Positions 24,295 through 33,118 of a DNA stretch of 64,000 nucleotides are shown in pieces. The notes beneath the pieces were generated by a model. The model saw only the letters and a program-made list of their open reading frames with translations, made no database searches and was not told the DNA's origin. The stretch's first letter is position 1. Each line of letters begins with the position of its first letter. A program made the position numbers and the translations under genes. The stretch comes from CAZXEU01 sp965207385 (GTDB lineage Bacteria; Bacteroidota; Rhodothermia; Rhodothermales; Bin80): contig CBDBLZ010000021.1 in NCBI GenBank assembly GCA_965207385.1, positions 496,001 through 560,000 on the forward strand. Direction: 5' to 3'.

Positions 24295-25125
24295 TCAGCC
24301 TCCCAGTGCGTACCGGACAAAATTCAGGACTTGCGCCCCGGCCCTCGCAAGTACCTCACGGACCCGCACGGAGGCGTCCTTGACAAACGGTTGCTCGACA
24401 AGAACGTGGTCCTTGTAATAGCGCTCCAGTTTGCCCTGCGCAATGCGGTCGATAATCCTTTCCGGCTTTCCCTCCAGTCGGGCGGCCTCGCGGGCTATTT
24501 CAAGCTCCTTCACTCGCACGCGTTCCGGTATCTCGTCGCGTACTACGGCAATGGGATCAAGCGCGGCCACCTGCATGGCGATGTCCCGTCCCGTTGTTTC
24601 AAGTCCCTGGTCCCCGGCAATCTCAACAAGTACGCCGAGTCGGGCACCCGGATGCGAGTACGGGACGATCCGGCCACTCTGACTGTCAAGAGCAGCGAAC
24701 CGCCGAATGCTCAGCTTTTCCCCTATGGTACCGGTCAATTCGGTGAGCACCTCCCGGACCGACCTCCCGGCGCGAACAGGCAGAGCGAAGAGTGCGTCCA
24801 TGTCGGCCGGAAACTCGCTTAGGATAGCCTCCCCGACGGAGTGCGCGAATGATGAGAATTCGTCATTGCGCGCAACAAAATCAGTCTCACAGTTGACCTC
24901 GACGAGAATCCCTCTCTTGCCATCTTCAGACACCTGCGCGATGACCAGGCCCTGATTGGCTTCACGATCTGCACGTTTTGCGGCAACCTTTTGCCCTTTC
25001 TTGCGCAAGAGATCTATGGCCTGCTCAAAATCGCCGCCCGTTTCCTGCAGGGCGCGCTTGCTGTCCATCATCCCCGCTCCGGTCATGTCCCGAAGCCGCT
25101 TTACATCTTTGGCGGTAATTGGCAT
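24295..25125 (-). CDS. tsf: Elongation factor Ts
   Basis: A protein of 276 residues from ATG 25125; the family N-terminus ITAKDVKRLRDMTGAGMMDSKRAL follows at once. The core has GLVIAQVSEDGKRGILVEVNCETDFVARN and dimerisation segments up to LVEQPFVKDASVRVREVL. It exchanges GDP on EF-Tu. It starts 26 bases after rpsB, the usual pair. Confidence 0.96.
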   Translation of the reverse strand: MPITAKDVKRLRDMTGAGMMDSKRALQETGGDFEQAIDLLRKKGQKVAAKRADREANQGLVIAQVSEDGKRGILVEVNCETDFVARNDEFSSFAHSVGEAILSEFPADMDALFALPVRAGRSVREVLTELTGTIGEKLSIRRFAALDSQSGRIVPYSHPGARLGVLVEIAGDQGLETTGRDIAMQVAALDPIAVVRDEIPERVRVKELEIAREAARLEGKPERIIDRIAQGKLERYYKDHVLVEQPFVKDASVRVREVLARAGAQVLNFVRYALGG

Positions 25126-25151
25126 GGTACTGTAGCAGGAAGCGATCCGGG

Positions 25152-25937
25152 TCACTTGCCCTGCTGCTTAGCTTGCTCGAGTTTTCGGGTTGCCTGTTCG
25201 ATCTCACGTTGCTTGCGCCCTTCGCTGATCGCACTCGCAATGGCAGTTGTGACAACCTTGATGGACTTGAATGCGTCATCGTTGCACGGTATGACGTAAT
25301 CGACCAGATCCGGATCGCAGTTGCTGTCAACCATGGCAATCACCGGAATGCCGAGTTTGCGTGCTTCGGCAACGGCAATATGCTCGCGCCTGATGTCAAC
25401 CACAAACAGCGCACCGGGCATCCGTGCCATCTCCGCAATGCCGCTCAGGTTGCGCTCAAGCTTTAACCTTTCCCGCCCTTTCATCAGGCGTTCCTTCTTC
25501 TTGAGCTGGTCGAGCGTCCCGTCCTTTTCCATCTTGACCAGGTCTTCCATGCGCCGGATGCTCTGGCGAATAGTCTGGAAGTTTGTGAGTGTGCCACCCA
25601 GCCAGCGTTCAACAACGTAGGGGCTGTTGCAGTCCTGCGCGCACTGTCGCACCGTTTCCTTGGCCTGCTTCTTGGTACCGACGAACAGGATGTGCTTGCC
25701 TTGCTTGGCGAAACGCGCTGCCACGTTTGCCGCCGCGTCCAGCATCTCCTGTGTTCGTACCAGGTCTATGATGTGGATGCCATTGCGCTCCATGAAGATG
25801 TACGGCCGCATCTTCGGATTCCAGCGGCTGGAAAGATGTCCGAAATGCGTGCCGGCCCGGAGCAGGTCTTCCAGCTGCACGCGGTGATGCTGGCTGGGTG
25901 GCGAAACGGGGTCAACTGCGGGAGCGAGAGATTCCAT
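25152..25937 (-). CDS. rpsB: 30S ribosomal protein S2
   Basis: A protein of 261 residues from ATG 25937. Motifs include LLRAGTHFGHLSSRWNPKM, HIIDLVRTQEML, ERWLGGTLTNFQTI and PVIAMVDSNCDPDLVDYVIPCNDDA. The N-terminus is longer by about 20 residues than many S2 proteins (MESLAPAVDPVSPPSQ). Part of the rplM-rpsI-rpsB-tsf run. Confidence 0.96.
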   Translation of the reverse strand: MESLAPAVDPVSPPSQHHRVQLEDLLRAGTHFGHLSSRWNPKMRPYIFMERNGIHIIDLVRTQEMLDAAANVAARFAKQGKHILFVGTKKQAKETVRQCAQDCNSPYVVERWLGGTLTNFQTIRQSIRRMEDLVKMEKDGTLDQLKKKERLMKGRERLKLERNLSGIAEMARMPGALFVVDIRREHIAVAEARKLGIPVIAMVDSNCDPDLVDYVIPCNDDAFKSIKVVTTAIASAISEGRKQREIEQATRKLEQAKQQGK

Positions 25938-26039
25938 AAATCCTTGGATTGGGGTTGGTCGTCTACCACCGTCGTTTGACCGGCTCAACCCGGCTGGGCA
26001 CCCCGCTGGCCATCAGGTGGTATGGAGAAGAGGGATTCG

Positions 26040-26435
26040 TTAACGCTTCGAAAACTGGAAACGCTTGCGTGCCTTCGGCTGGCCATACTTCTTGCGCTCG
26101 ACCATCCGCGGATCACGCGTTAGCAAGCCCGCAGCCCGTAGCGGCGGACGATGATCTTCACTGGACTTGACCAGTGCCCGGGCAATGCCAAGACTGATGG
26201 CCTCCGCCTGACCAGTCAGACCGCCTCCATGAACATTTACCAACACATCAACGGAACCGGTTGTCTCTGTCACGGCAAGGGGCGACAAGACGGTGCGCTG
26301 CCTGGTCGTCAGTTGGAAATACGCTTCGAGAGGACGCCGGTTTATGAGCACCTGACCGGTTCCCGGACGTACATACACCCGCGCTGTAGACGTCTTGCGT
26401 CGGCCAACAGCACTTGATTGGGTCACAGATGCCAT
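26040..26435 (-). CDS. rpsI: 30S ribosomal protein S9
   Basis: A protein of 131 residues. AVGRRKTSTARVYVRPG, INRRPLEAYF, VHGGGLTGQAEAISLGIARAL and the C-terminal KKYGQPKARKRFQFSKR, whose end reaches the ribosomal P site, are all conserved. It starts 12 bases after the rplM stop. Confidence 0.96.
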   Translation of the reverse strand: MASVTQSSAVGRRKTSTARVYVRPGTGQVLINRRPLEAYFQLTTRQRTVLSPLAVTETTGSVDVLVNVHGGGLTGQAEAISLGIARALVKSSEDHRPPLRAAGLLTRDPRMVERKKYGQPKARKRFQFSKR

Positions 26436-26447
26436 GGATTTGCTGAA

Positions 26448-26891
26448 TTAAAACTCGAGAACCTGGGGTTGCTGTGCAGTGTGGGGGTGAGCGGAGTCTG
26501 CGTAGACCTTGAGCTTCTTGAGCATGCTTCGACCCAACCGGCCCTTGGGAAGCATACCCTTGACTGCGTGCCGCACGATATGCTCCGGTTTCCTTGCGCG
26601 CATCTGAAAAGCGCTACGCGACTTCAGGCCACTCGGATAGCCGCTATAACTGAAGTAGAGCTTGTCCGTCTCCTTCTTGCCCGTAAATCGCACTTTGTCG
26701 GCATTGACTACGATTACGTAGTCGCCAGTATCAACATGCGGCGTATACGATGGCTTGTGCTTGCCCCGCAATACCGAGGCAATTCTTGAAGCCAGTCGAC
26801 CAACGATCTGTTGATTGGCATCTACCACATACCAGGAACGCCGTATGTCGGCCGAACGGACGCTATGCGTCCTGTAGCTGCGGATGTCCAT
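26448..26891 (-). CDS. rplM: 50S ribosomal protein L13
   Basis: A protein of 147 residues. ATG 26891 (MDIRSYRTHSV) fits Bacteroidota-type L13; an ATG at 26915 would add eight residues. WYVVDANQQIVGRLAS, YVIVVNADKVRFTGKK and HIVRHAVKGMLPKGRLGR are diagnostic. Confidence 0.96.
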   Translation of the reverse strand: MDIRSYRTHSVRSADIRRSWYVVDANQQIVGRLASRIASVLRGKHKPSYTPHVDTGDYVIVVNADKVRFTGKKETDKLYFSYSGYPSGLKSRSAFQMRARKPEHIVRHAVKGMLPKGRLGRSMLKKLKVYADSAHPHTAQQPQVLEF

Positions 26892-26969
26892 GACGGTAGG
26901 GCGATTTAACGGCATAGACCGGTAAAACGCTGACAGCGAACAAATAGTTCAGCGAAGAATCGATTAAGG

Positions 26970-28094
26970 CTATGCGTAAGTATTAAGCATGACCGGCATG
27001 ATGAGCATCATAACCTCTTCCCCGTCCGTTTGCTCAACTGGCGTAACGATGCCCGCCCGGTCCCTGTGGCCGAGATCGAACGCCACATGTTCAGATTCAA
27101 GATGCCTGAGGACTTCTACCAGGTATTCGCCATTGAATGCCATCAGAAGGACTTCCTTGTCATATTCGCATACGACCGATTCCCGTGCCTCGCTGGCGCG
27201 CTCAAGGTCTTCGGCCAACACTTCCAGAGAGTCGTCCGCAAAATGCAAGCGAATCTGCCGGGTTGTCTGCGAAGCATACAGGTTTGCACGCTGAATGGCA
27301 GACAAAAGGCTCTGCCGATGCACTACGCAGCGCTTGTCATTCTCCCGGGGGATAACGGCCTCGTAATTGGGATATCGGGCGTCGATCAGACGCGCAAACA
27401 CACGCGCGTCACCATAGTCAAAGGAAACGTGATCCGCTCCCACTACTATGCCGCAAGGTCCGGCCGAGGCCACGCGCGCAGCCAGTGAAAAGGCCTTGCT
27501 GGGAACGACAAACTGAACAGCCCGGGGGCTGGTAAGGGCATCTAGCGTGAACTTGACGAGCCTGTGGCCATCGGTAGCCACGGCGCGGCCCCGGTCAGGG
27601 TCAATCTGAAAACAGATGCCCGTCATCGCGATGCGTGAGCTGTCCGTGCTGGCCGCAAAGCTTGTCATGGCCAATGCCCTGCGCAACACGGCGCCCGTAG
27701 TCTCAATGTGCTCGCCGTCGGAGAGCTCGGGTAGAGCCGGATAATCGGCTCCGTCATAACCCGCCATACGGTATACACCCTGGTCCGTCTTTAGTGAGAG
27801 GCGAAACTCGGCATCCGAAACAAAGGTGACAGGCAATTCCGGCAGGGCGCGCAGGGTATCCAGGAGCCGACGGGCAGGCACGGCAATGCGGTCGATGCCG
27901 TTGTCGGTCTCGTGGTGTACGTCGATGCGCTTGATGACAGAAACGTCCAGATCCGTCGCACTAAGGCACAGGCGGTCCCCGTCGCGTTCGAGCAACGCAC
28001 ACTCTAGAATGGTCATGCTCGTCTTGGATGGCAAGGCACCCGCAACAGAGCTCAGGGCTTCTTTGAGTGTTGCGCTTGAAGTCGTAAATCTCAT
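26970..28094 (-). CDS. dnaN: DNA polymerase III beta subunit (sliding clamp)
   Basis: A protein of 374 residues from ATG 28094 (MRFTTSSATLKEALSSVAG). It has the three clamp domains. Recognisable parts are VPARRLLDTLRALPE, AMTGICFQIDPDRGRAVATDGHRLVKF and the C-terminal MMLIMPVMLNTYA that lines the peptide-binding cleft. It holds the polymerase on DNA. It lies 49 bp downstream of dnaA, the classical pair. Confidence 0.96.
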   Translation of the reverse strand: MRFTTSSATLKEALSSVAGALPSKTSMTILECALLERDGDRLCLSATDLDVSVIKRIDVHHETDNGIDRIAVPARRLLDTLRALPELPVTFVSDAEFRLSLKTDQGVYRMAGYDGADYPALPELSDGEHIETTGAVLRRALAMTSFAASTDSSRIAMTGICFQIDPDRGRAVATDGHRLVKFTLDALTSPRAVQFVVPSKAFSLAARVASAGPCGIVVGADHVSFDYGDARVFARLIDARYPNYEAVIPRENDKRCVVHRQSLLSAIQRANLYASQTTRQIRLHFADDSLEVLAEDLERASEARESVVCEYDKEVLLMAFNGEYLVEVLRHLESEHVAFDLGHRDRAGIVTPVEQTDGEEVMMLIMPVMLNTYA

Positions 28095-28143
28095 GGAAGC
28101 CGACAATTGCCGGAGACGTACGATGCCAGCGAGCTTTGGATCC

Positions 28144-29580
28144 CTACCGACTCCGCAGGTCGAGCTGCTGCCTTAGGGATTGAACCATGTCTCTATACTT
28201 TGGATCGGTCTCCAGATGATCGTTAACGGTGCGATTGGCGTGGATTACCGTAGAGTGATCGCGTCCCCCAAACTGCAATCCGATAGTCTTTAGCGAATGG
28301 TGGGTCAATTCCTTGGAAAAATACATGGCCAGTTGACGGGCTTGAACCACTTCCCGTTTCCTGGTCTTGGCCCTGACCAGATCCTGGTCCAGATTAAAGT
28401 ACTCGCACACAATCGCCTGTATCTGATCTATCGTAAGCGAGACGCGAGACTCCTTGATCAAGTCCTTGAGGATGCTTTTTGCCATTGCCAGATTTATCTC
28501 CTCGTCGTGCAACGTGGCATGGGCCAACAGACGAATGAGGGCTCCTTCTAGCTCGCGTATGTTGTTTTTGACGTTATGGGCGATGAATTCGATAACCTCC
28601 GGAGGAAACTCAATGCCGTCGTCCGAGGCCTTCCGGTTCAGAATGGCCATGCGCGTCTCAAGCCCCGGGGCCTGCAAGTCGGCGGTCAGGCCCCATTGGA
28701 AGCGCGAAAGCAGCCGATCTTCAATGCCGTCTATGTCGCGGGGCGGCCGGTCGGCAGACAACACGATCTGCTTTCCGATCTGATGGAGGTCATTGAAGAT
28801 GTGAAAGAACTCCTCCTGCGTCTTCTCCTTGCGGCCGAAAAACTGCACATCGTCGATTATCAATACATCAATGCCGCGATAAAACTGGGAGAATTCGCGT
28901 GCTCTGTTGTGCTGAAGCGCACTCAGAAACTCATTGGTAAAGCGGTCACTGGAAGTGTAGAGAATGGCGCGATCGCCGATTCCTGCCCTGATCCTGTTTC
29001 CTATTGCATGGACCAGATGGGTTTTGCCGAGGCCTACGCCGCCGTATATGAGAAACGGGTTGAACGCAGTGGCCCCCGGGTTCTCGGCAATGGCCAATGC
29101 AGCGCTGCGGGCGAGCCTGTTGCAGTCACCTTCAATAAAGTTCTCGAATGTGTAGGTGGCATTGAGCCGGCAGTCGACCTCGCCGCTTTCAATGGGCTCT
29201 CCGAAGGCCAATCCGGTCTTGGGCTCAACGGGTCCTGGCTCCTTATGCCGAGGCGAAGGGGCATAGGCCTGGGTCCGTGGCGGCAACAGCATGGAGGCAT
29301 CGCCTTCGTCCAGACGTTCTATCACGATGTCGTAGTACAGACGGCCGCCGGGGCCAAGTACTTTCGTCAAGGTCTTTTGAAGGAGGGCAAAATAGTGCTC
29401 TTCCAGCCACTCGTAGTAGAACCGGCTCGGAAGCTTGACCGTCAACTTATGCAGTTCGCCATCCGATTGAAAACTGACCGCTTTCAGCGGCTCGAACCAG
29501 GTTCTGAAACTCTGGACGCTAACGTTGTCCCGAATGATGTCTAGGCAGGCCTGCCAGAGGGCTTCCGCTGAGTCGTTCAT
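28144..29580 (-). CDS. dnaA: Chromosomal replication initiator DnaA
   Basis: A protein of 478 residues from ATG 29580. Domain I is LWQACLDIIRDNVSVQSFRTWF. The AAA+ domain has Walker A GGVGLGKTH (near residue 182) and Walker B LIIDDVQFFGRKEKTQEEFF. Domain IV has the DNA-binding signature FGGRDHSTVIHANRTV. It binds DnaA boxes and opens oriC. DnaA-box-like sites lie just upstream. Confidence 0.97.
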   Translation of the reverse strand: MNDSAEALWQACLDIIRDNVSVQSFRTWFEPLKAVSFQSDGELHKLTVKLPSRFYYEWLEEHYFALLQKTLTKVLGPGGRLYYDIVIERLDEGDASMLLPPRTQAYAPSPRHKEPGPVEPKTGLAFGEPIESGEVDCRLNATYTFENFIEGDCNRLARSAALAIAENPGATAFNPFLIYGGVGLGKTHLVHAIGNRIRAGIGDRAILYTSSDRFTNEFLSALQHNRAREFSQFYRGIDVLIIDDVQFFGRKEKTQEEFFHIFNDLHQIGKQIVLSADRPPRDIDGIEDRLLSRFQWGLTADLQAPGLETRMAILNRKASDDGIEFPPEVIEFIAHNVKNNIRELEGALIRLLAHATLHDEEINLAMAKSILKDLIKESRVSLTIDQIQAIVCEYFNLDQDLVRAKTRKREVVQARQLAMYFSKELTHHSLKTIGLQFGGRDHSTVIHANRTVNDHLETDPKYRDMVQSLRQQLDLRSR

Positions 29581-29769
29581 CGGCAAACTTGGCTTCGAGA
29601 CGAGTTGGTGTCTGTTTGTCAGAGAATTGGCCGCCCGTTTGTAGGCGATTCAGGTTGGCGCTAGCGGTTTGGCCTCTGGCTGAGATAGCAAACCGGCGCT
29701 GTGTGCAGCGAAGGGCTTTCCAACTTCTGATACGGCATGGTCGCCACCTGCCGATAGTCCAGGGTTGAG

Positions 29770-29778
29770 TTATTCACA
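29770..29778 (+). promoter_or_regulatory. DnaA-box-like site TTATTCACA
   Basis: Matches the consensus TTATCCACA with one substitution, 190 bp upstream of the dnaA start. It may serve in origin firing or in dnaA autoregulation. Confidence 0.5.
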
Positions 29779-29954
29779 AAGGTTATGAGGTGCTTGGCCG
29801 GTACGTCGGGTAGCCCCGTAGGGTACCTCGCGAGCAAAGGTGCGACCAGCCAACCCCATAAATACCTGTAATTGCTCTACTTACGCCCGATTCATGAGAA
29901 TCTGTCGGAATCTTCGGATCCCTGTTCTGGCGTTACTTGATGCCCAAGCCCGGC

Positions 29955-29974
29955 TTGTCCACAACTTGTCCACG
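29955..29974 (+). promoter_or_regulatory. Tandem DnaA-box-like sites
   Basis: TTGTCCACA (29955-29963) and TTGTCCACG (29966-29974) are direct repeats with starts 11 bp apart, one helical turn. Each is one or two changes from TTATCCACA. Closely spaced co-oriented boxes favour DnaA filament formation. Confidence 0.55.
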
Positions 29975-30211
29975 GCGAGCGGTGTTGGGTTGCCGGCAGA
30001 GGCAGATCGTCAGTTGCGCGTTAACGGAATGTTACGCAGGAATCTACAGGAATGAAGGGCACGGTGTCAAGGCAATTGCGCCGTCAATGTCGGGGAGAAT
30101 TGGAGAAAGCCCTGGGAACAGCCAGGGTGGCAGCTGCCGGACATCGGAACAACCAGCCAATAGAGACAATAGAAATAGACTACAGTGGGAAAACCCGCCG
30201 GATCGGAGAGC

Positions 30212-30697
30212 ATGCTGAGGATTGAACTGGGTGTTCCTGCGAAGTACTCGTGCCGGCCCGAAGCGAAAACGCTGGGTCTTGATCCCGGCCAGTTTGCAGA
30301 CTTACAGGTAGAGATACGTGCGGAGCCGGCCGGAGGCAACGTGGAAGTACAGGTACGGGCACAAGCGATGGCTTCATTGATCTGTGACCGGACACTGGAA
30401 GAATTCAGGTGGCCCGTCGATGGTTCGTGCTCTGTCCTGTTTATGGCCTCGTCCGCGAGCGCAAACGGTGTAGTCGACGATAGCCACGATGAAGTGCACT
30501 ATTTTGGCGTGCATGACAAGACTATTGACGTGACCGCCATCGTGCGCGACACGATTCTGCTGGCTATCCCGGTGCGGAAGGTGTCGCCCGCGGCAGCCAG
30601 CCTGGACATCCAGACCGTGTTTGGCGGCCCCGAAAGTGGAGTTGATGCCCGTTGGGAAACACTACTGAGCATACGAGAGAATGCATTCTCATACTGA
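30212..30697 (+). CDS. YceD/DUF177 family protein
   Basis: A protein of 161 residues from ATG 30212, behind GGAGAG. The family core is seen in ICDRTLEEFRWPV and DDSHDEVHYFGVHDKTIDVTAIVRDTILLAIP. YceD genes precede rpmF in most bacteria; E. coli YceD is linked to 23S rRNA accumulation. It starts the rpmF-plsX-fab gene run. Confidence 0.88.
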   Translation: MLRIELGVPAKYSCRPEAKTLGLDPGQFADLQVEIRAEPAGGNVEVQVRAQAMASLICDRTLEEFRWPVDGSCSVLFMASSASANGVVDDSHDEVHYFGVHDKTIDVTAIVRDTILLAIPVRKVSPAAASLDIQTVFGGPESGVDARWETLLSIRENAFSY

Positions 30698-30715
30698 AAG
30701 CGGAGCAACCTAGAC

Positions 30716-30907
30716 ATGGCCAATCCCAAGCGAAAACACTCGAAATCGCGTACAGCAAAGCGCAGGAGCGTGTATTACGGAAGCCTGAGCAAGCCAGGTA
30801 CCATGGAGTGCCCGAATTGTGGAGGCGCCAAGCTCCGGCACCGTGTTTGCCCCAGCTGCGGCCTGTACCGGGGCCGGCAGATACTGGAGGCAGAGGAGCA
30901 GCTATAG
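30716..30907 (+). CDS. rpmF: 50S ribosomal protein L32
   Basis: A protein of 63 residues. It starts ANPKRKHSKSRTAKRRS and has a zinc ribbon of two pairs, CPNC and CPSC. It starts 18 bases after yceD. Confidence 0.96.
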   Translation: MANPKRKHSKSRTAKRRSVYYGSLSKPGTMECPNCGGAKLRHRVCPSCGLYRGRQILEAEEQL

Positions 30908-31009
30908 GCGTGTGAGGTTTCTGGGAACCGGGAATTGCCACTGGATTCTGTTTGCTGTAATACATTGGTGATTGCCGTGCCGCCTGCCTCGACCTCTGGC
31001 TAAGCTCGG

Positions 31010-32020
31010 ATGGCTACTCGCGTTGCCGTAGACGCAATGGGTGGAGACGATGCCCCCTACGTAGTTGTGGAGGGGGCGTTGCTCGCTCTGCAGAGCAGCC
31101 CTGCCCCCCTGCAGGTCGTGCTCTACGGCCAGCAGTCCTGCCTGCAGCAGATTCTGCCGAAGGGAGGCGGCAACGGCATCCAGGTCGTGGATGCTCCTGA
31201 AGTAATTGGGATGGGTGAGCCGCCGGTTGCAGCTGTCCGTACGAAAAGGCAGTCTTCCATACATGTTGGACTGCGTGACCATCGAAGAGGTCGGACGGAC
31301 GCTTTCCTCAGTGCAGGCAATACGGGAGCGACAGTCGCGGCGTCTCTATTCATTCTCGGGCGCTTGCCGCACGTGGCAAGGCCCACACTTCCCTCGTACT
31401 ATCCAACGACCAGCGGGGTATGCCTGCTGCTGGATGTGGGCTCGAATATGGATAGCAAGGCGGAGCACCTTCTGCAGTTTGGGCAAATGGGTTCCGCGTA
31501 TTGTCGTCTGCTGATGGGAATGGACAATCCGAGAGTCGGCCTGCTCAGTGTTGGTGAGGAACCCGGCAAGGGAAATGAGTTGGTAAAGGCTGCCAACGCA
31601 TTGTTCGCAGGCGCGCGCAACGTACATTTTGTGGGCAACGTGGAAGGTCGGGACATACTGCATCATGGCGCAGACGTGGTAGTTTGTGATGGATTCGTTG
31701 GCAATGTTATCCTCAAACTGGGCGAGAGCATAATGACGGCATTGCCGGCCCTTGCGAGGCAGGAAATCGACCGGCTCGGCATCGGCGAGGAGGTGGCCAG
31801 GTCGATTGACAGCATTTTTGAGGGATTGGCTGCACGTTTCAATCCGGAGGAGTACGGCGGCGGCGCACCCCTATTGGGTATTGATGGCACCGTCTTCATC
31901 ATGCATGGTCGTTCAACGGCGCGCGCGGTTGAACGATGTATACTGATGGCGGCGCGTGCCGCGGCGTTGAACATGAGCCAGACGATTGCCGCAGAGCTGT
32001 CGCCGCGTTCCGGCAGTTAA
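31010..32020 (+). CDS. plsX: Phosphate acyltransferase PlsX
   Basis: A protein of 336 residues. VAVDAMGGDDAP at the N-terminus, DAFLSAGNTGATVAAS, LLDVGSNMDSKAEHLLQFGQMG, and CDGFVGNVILKLGE are family motifs. It makes acyl-phosphate from acyl-ACP, the first step of phospholipid synthesis in most bacteria. It is followed by fabH, fabD and fabG on the same strand. Confidence 0.95.
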   Translation: MATRVAVDAMGGDDAPYVVVEGALLALQSSPAPLQVVLYGQQSCLQQILPKGGGNGIQVVDAPEVIGMGEPPVAAVRTKRQSSIHVGLRDHRRGRTDAFLSAGNTGATVAASLFILGRLPHVARPTLPSYYPTTSGVCLLLDVGSNMDSKAEHLLQFGQMGSAYCRLLMGMDNPRVGLLSVGEEPGKGNELVKAANALFAGARNVHFVGNVEGRDILHHGADVVVCDGFVGNVILKLGESIMTALPALARQEIDRLGIGEEVARSIDSIFEGLAARFNPEEYGGGAPLLGIDGTVFIMHGRSTARAVERCILMAARAAALNMSQTIAAELSPRSGS

Positions 32021-32059
32021 TCAGCAAGTGAAGGCACGGAGCCCGCGACGCCAAGTCAA

Positions 32060-33103
32060 ATGACGAGAGCTTCCATTACAGCTGTCGGGCATTTCTTGCC
32101 TGAGGAGAGACTGACCAATGAGGACTTGCTGCGCTTTGTGGACACCACCGACGAGTGGATTCGCACCAGAACCGGTATCAGCGAGCGGCGCATTCTATGG
32201 GACAAAGACAAGGCAACGTCCTATATGGCGGCGCGTGCAGGCAGGGATGCGTTGCGCAAGCGAGGGCTTGGTCCCGAAGAACTGGATGTCATCATTGTGG
32301 CTACGGTGACACCTGATATGTCCTTTCCGGCGACCGCCTGTTTGGTTCAGGCAGAGCTTGGCGCCAGGCGGGCCTGGGGATTTGATCTGTCCGCGGCCTG
32401 CAGCGGCTTCCTGTTCGCACTGAATACCGGGGCCACATTCGTAGAGAGCGGTCGCTGTGCAAAGGTGCTGGTCATTGGCGCGGACAAGATGTCGAGCATT
32501 GTGGACTATACCGATCGCAGCACATGCGTCCTGTTTGGTGATGGTGCGGGAGCTGTTCTCCTCGAAGCGAGTCCGGACGGGAATGGACTGATTGACTCCG
32601 TACTCTACAGCGACGGACGGAACTGGCAATCGCTTTGCATGCCAGCCGGAGGCAGCCTTCGGCCGCCCACGCTGGATACAGTGCGCAAAAAGATGCACTA
32701 CTTGCATCAGGACGGACGGACAGTATTCAAGGTCGCGGTCGAGGGCATGGCGGACGTGGCGGAGGAAGTGATGACGCGTAACGGACTTTCCGGCGAGGAT
32801 GTCCGCTTTCTGGTGCCGCACCAGGCAAATCAACGCATCATTGATGCCGTCGGGAGGCGGATGGGAATTACAAATGATCGGGTGATGCTCAATATTTCAC
32901 GGTACGGTAATACGACGGCGGCCACAATACCCTTGTGTCTGCACGACTGGGAGCACCAGCTGCGCAAGGGAGACAACATCGTTCTGGCCGCCTTTGGTGG
33001 CGGCTATACGTGGGGAGCTACGTACCTCAAGTGGGCCTACGACGGTGCAGCCGTGGCAGCGGAGCCTAGCAGGGTGGTTCCGGCGTCGCAGGCGCAGCCT
33101 TAG
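32060..33103 (+). CDS. fabH: Beta-ketoacyl-ACP synthase III
   Basis: A protein of 347 residues. The catalytic triad is Cys114 in SAACSGFLFAL, His in VPHQANQRIIDA and Asn in SRYGNTTAATIP. TDEWIRTRTGISERRI is the CoA-binding N-terminal signature. It condenses acyl-CoA with malonyl-ACP to start fatty acid chains. The C-terminal 15 residues (AAVAAEPSRVVPASQAQP region) extend beyond the usual end. Confidence 0.95.
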   Translation: MTRASITAVGHFLPEERLTNEDLLRFVDTTDEWIRTRTGISERRILWDKDKATSYMAARAGRDALRKRGLGPEELDVIIVATVTPDMSFPATACLVQAELGARRAWGFDLSAACSGFLFALNTGATFVESGRCAKVLVIGADKMSSIVDYTDRSTCVLFGDGAGAVLLEASPDGNGLIDSVLYSDGRNWQSLCMPAGGSLRPPTLDTVRKKMHYLHQDGRTVFKVAVEGMADVAEEVMTRNGLSGEDVRFLVPHQANQRIIDAVGRRMGITNDRVMLNISRYGNTTAATIPLCLHDWEHQLRKGDNIVLAAFGGGYTWGATYLKWAYDGAAVAAEPSRVVPASQAQP

Positions 33104-33118
33104 TTCGGTTACTGGTTC

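Larger units (their letters stand above)
29581..30211. other. Putative replication origin (oriC) region
   Basis: This gene-free stretch separates the leftward run dnaA-dnaN-ribosomal genes from the rightward yceD-rpmF-fab run. The orientation flip and the adjacent dnaA support an origin. It holds one TTATTCACA and two tandem TTGTCCACR boxes (separate entries). An A+T-richer segment lies near 29856-29885, and an inverted repeat GATTC-atga-GAATC lies near 29889-29902. GC-skew analysis would be the direct test. Confidence 0.6.

Noticed and set aside
23878..24822. Long plus-strand open frame across the tsf-frr spacer into tsf
   Set aside because: More than half is antisense to tsf, and the remainder has no recognisable motifs.
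28576..29544. Long plus-strand open frame antisense to dnaA
   Set aside because: It is entirely the complement of dnaA, whose protein is unmistakable. The antisense translation shows no motifs.
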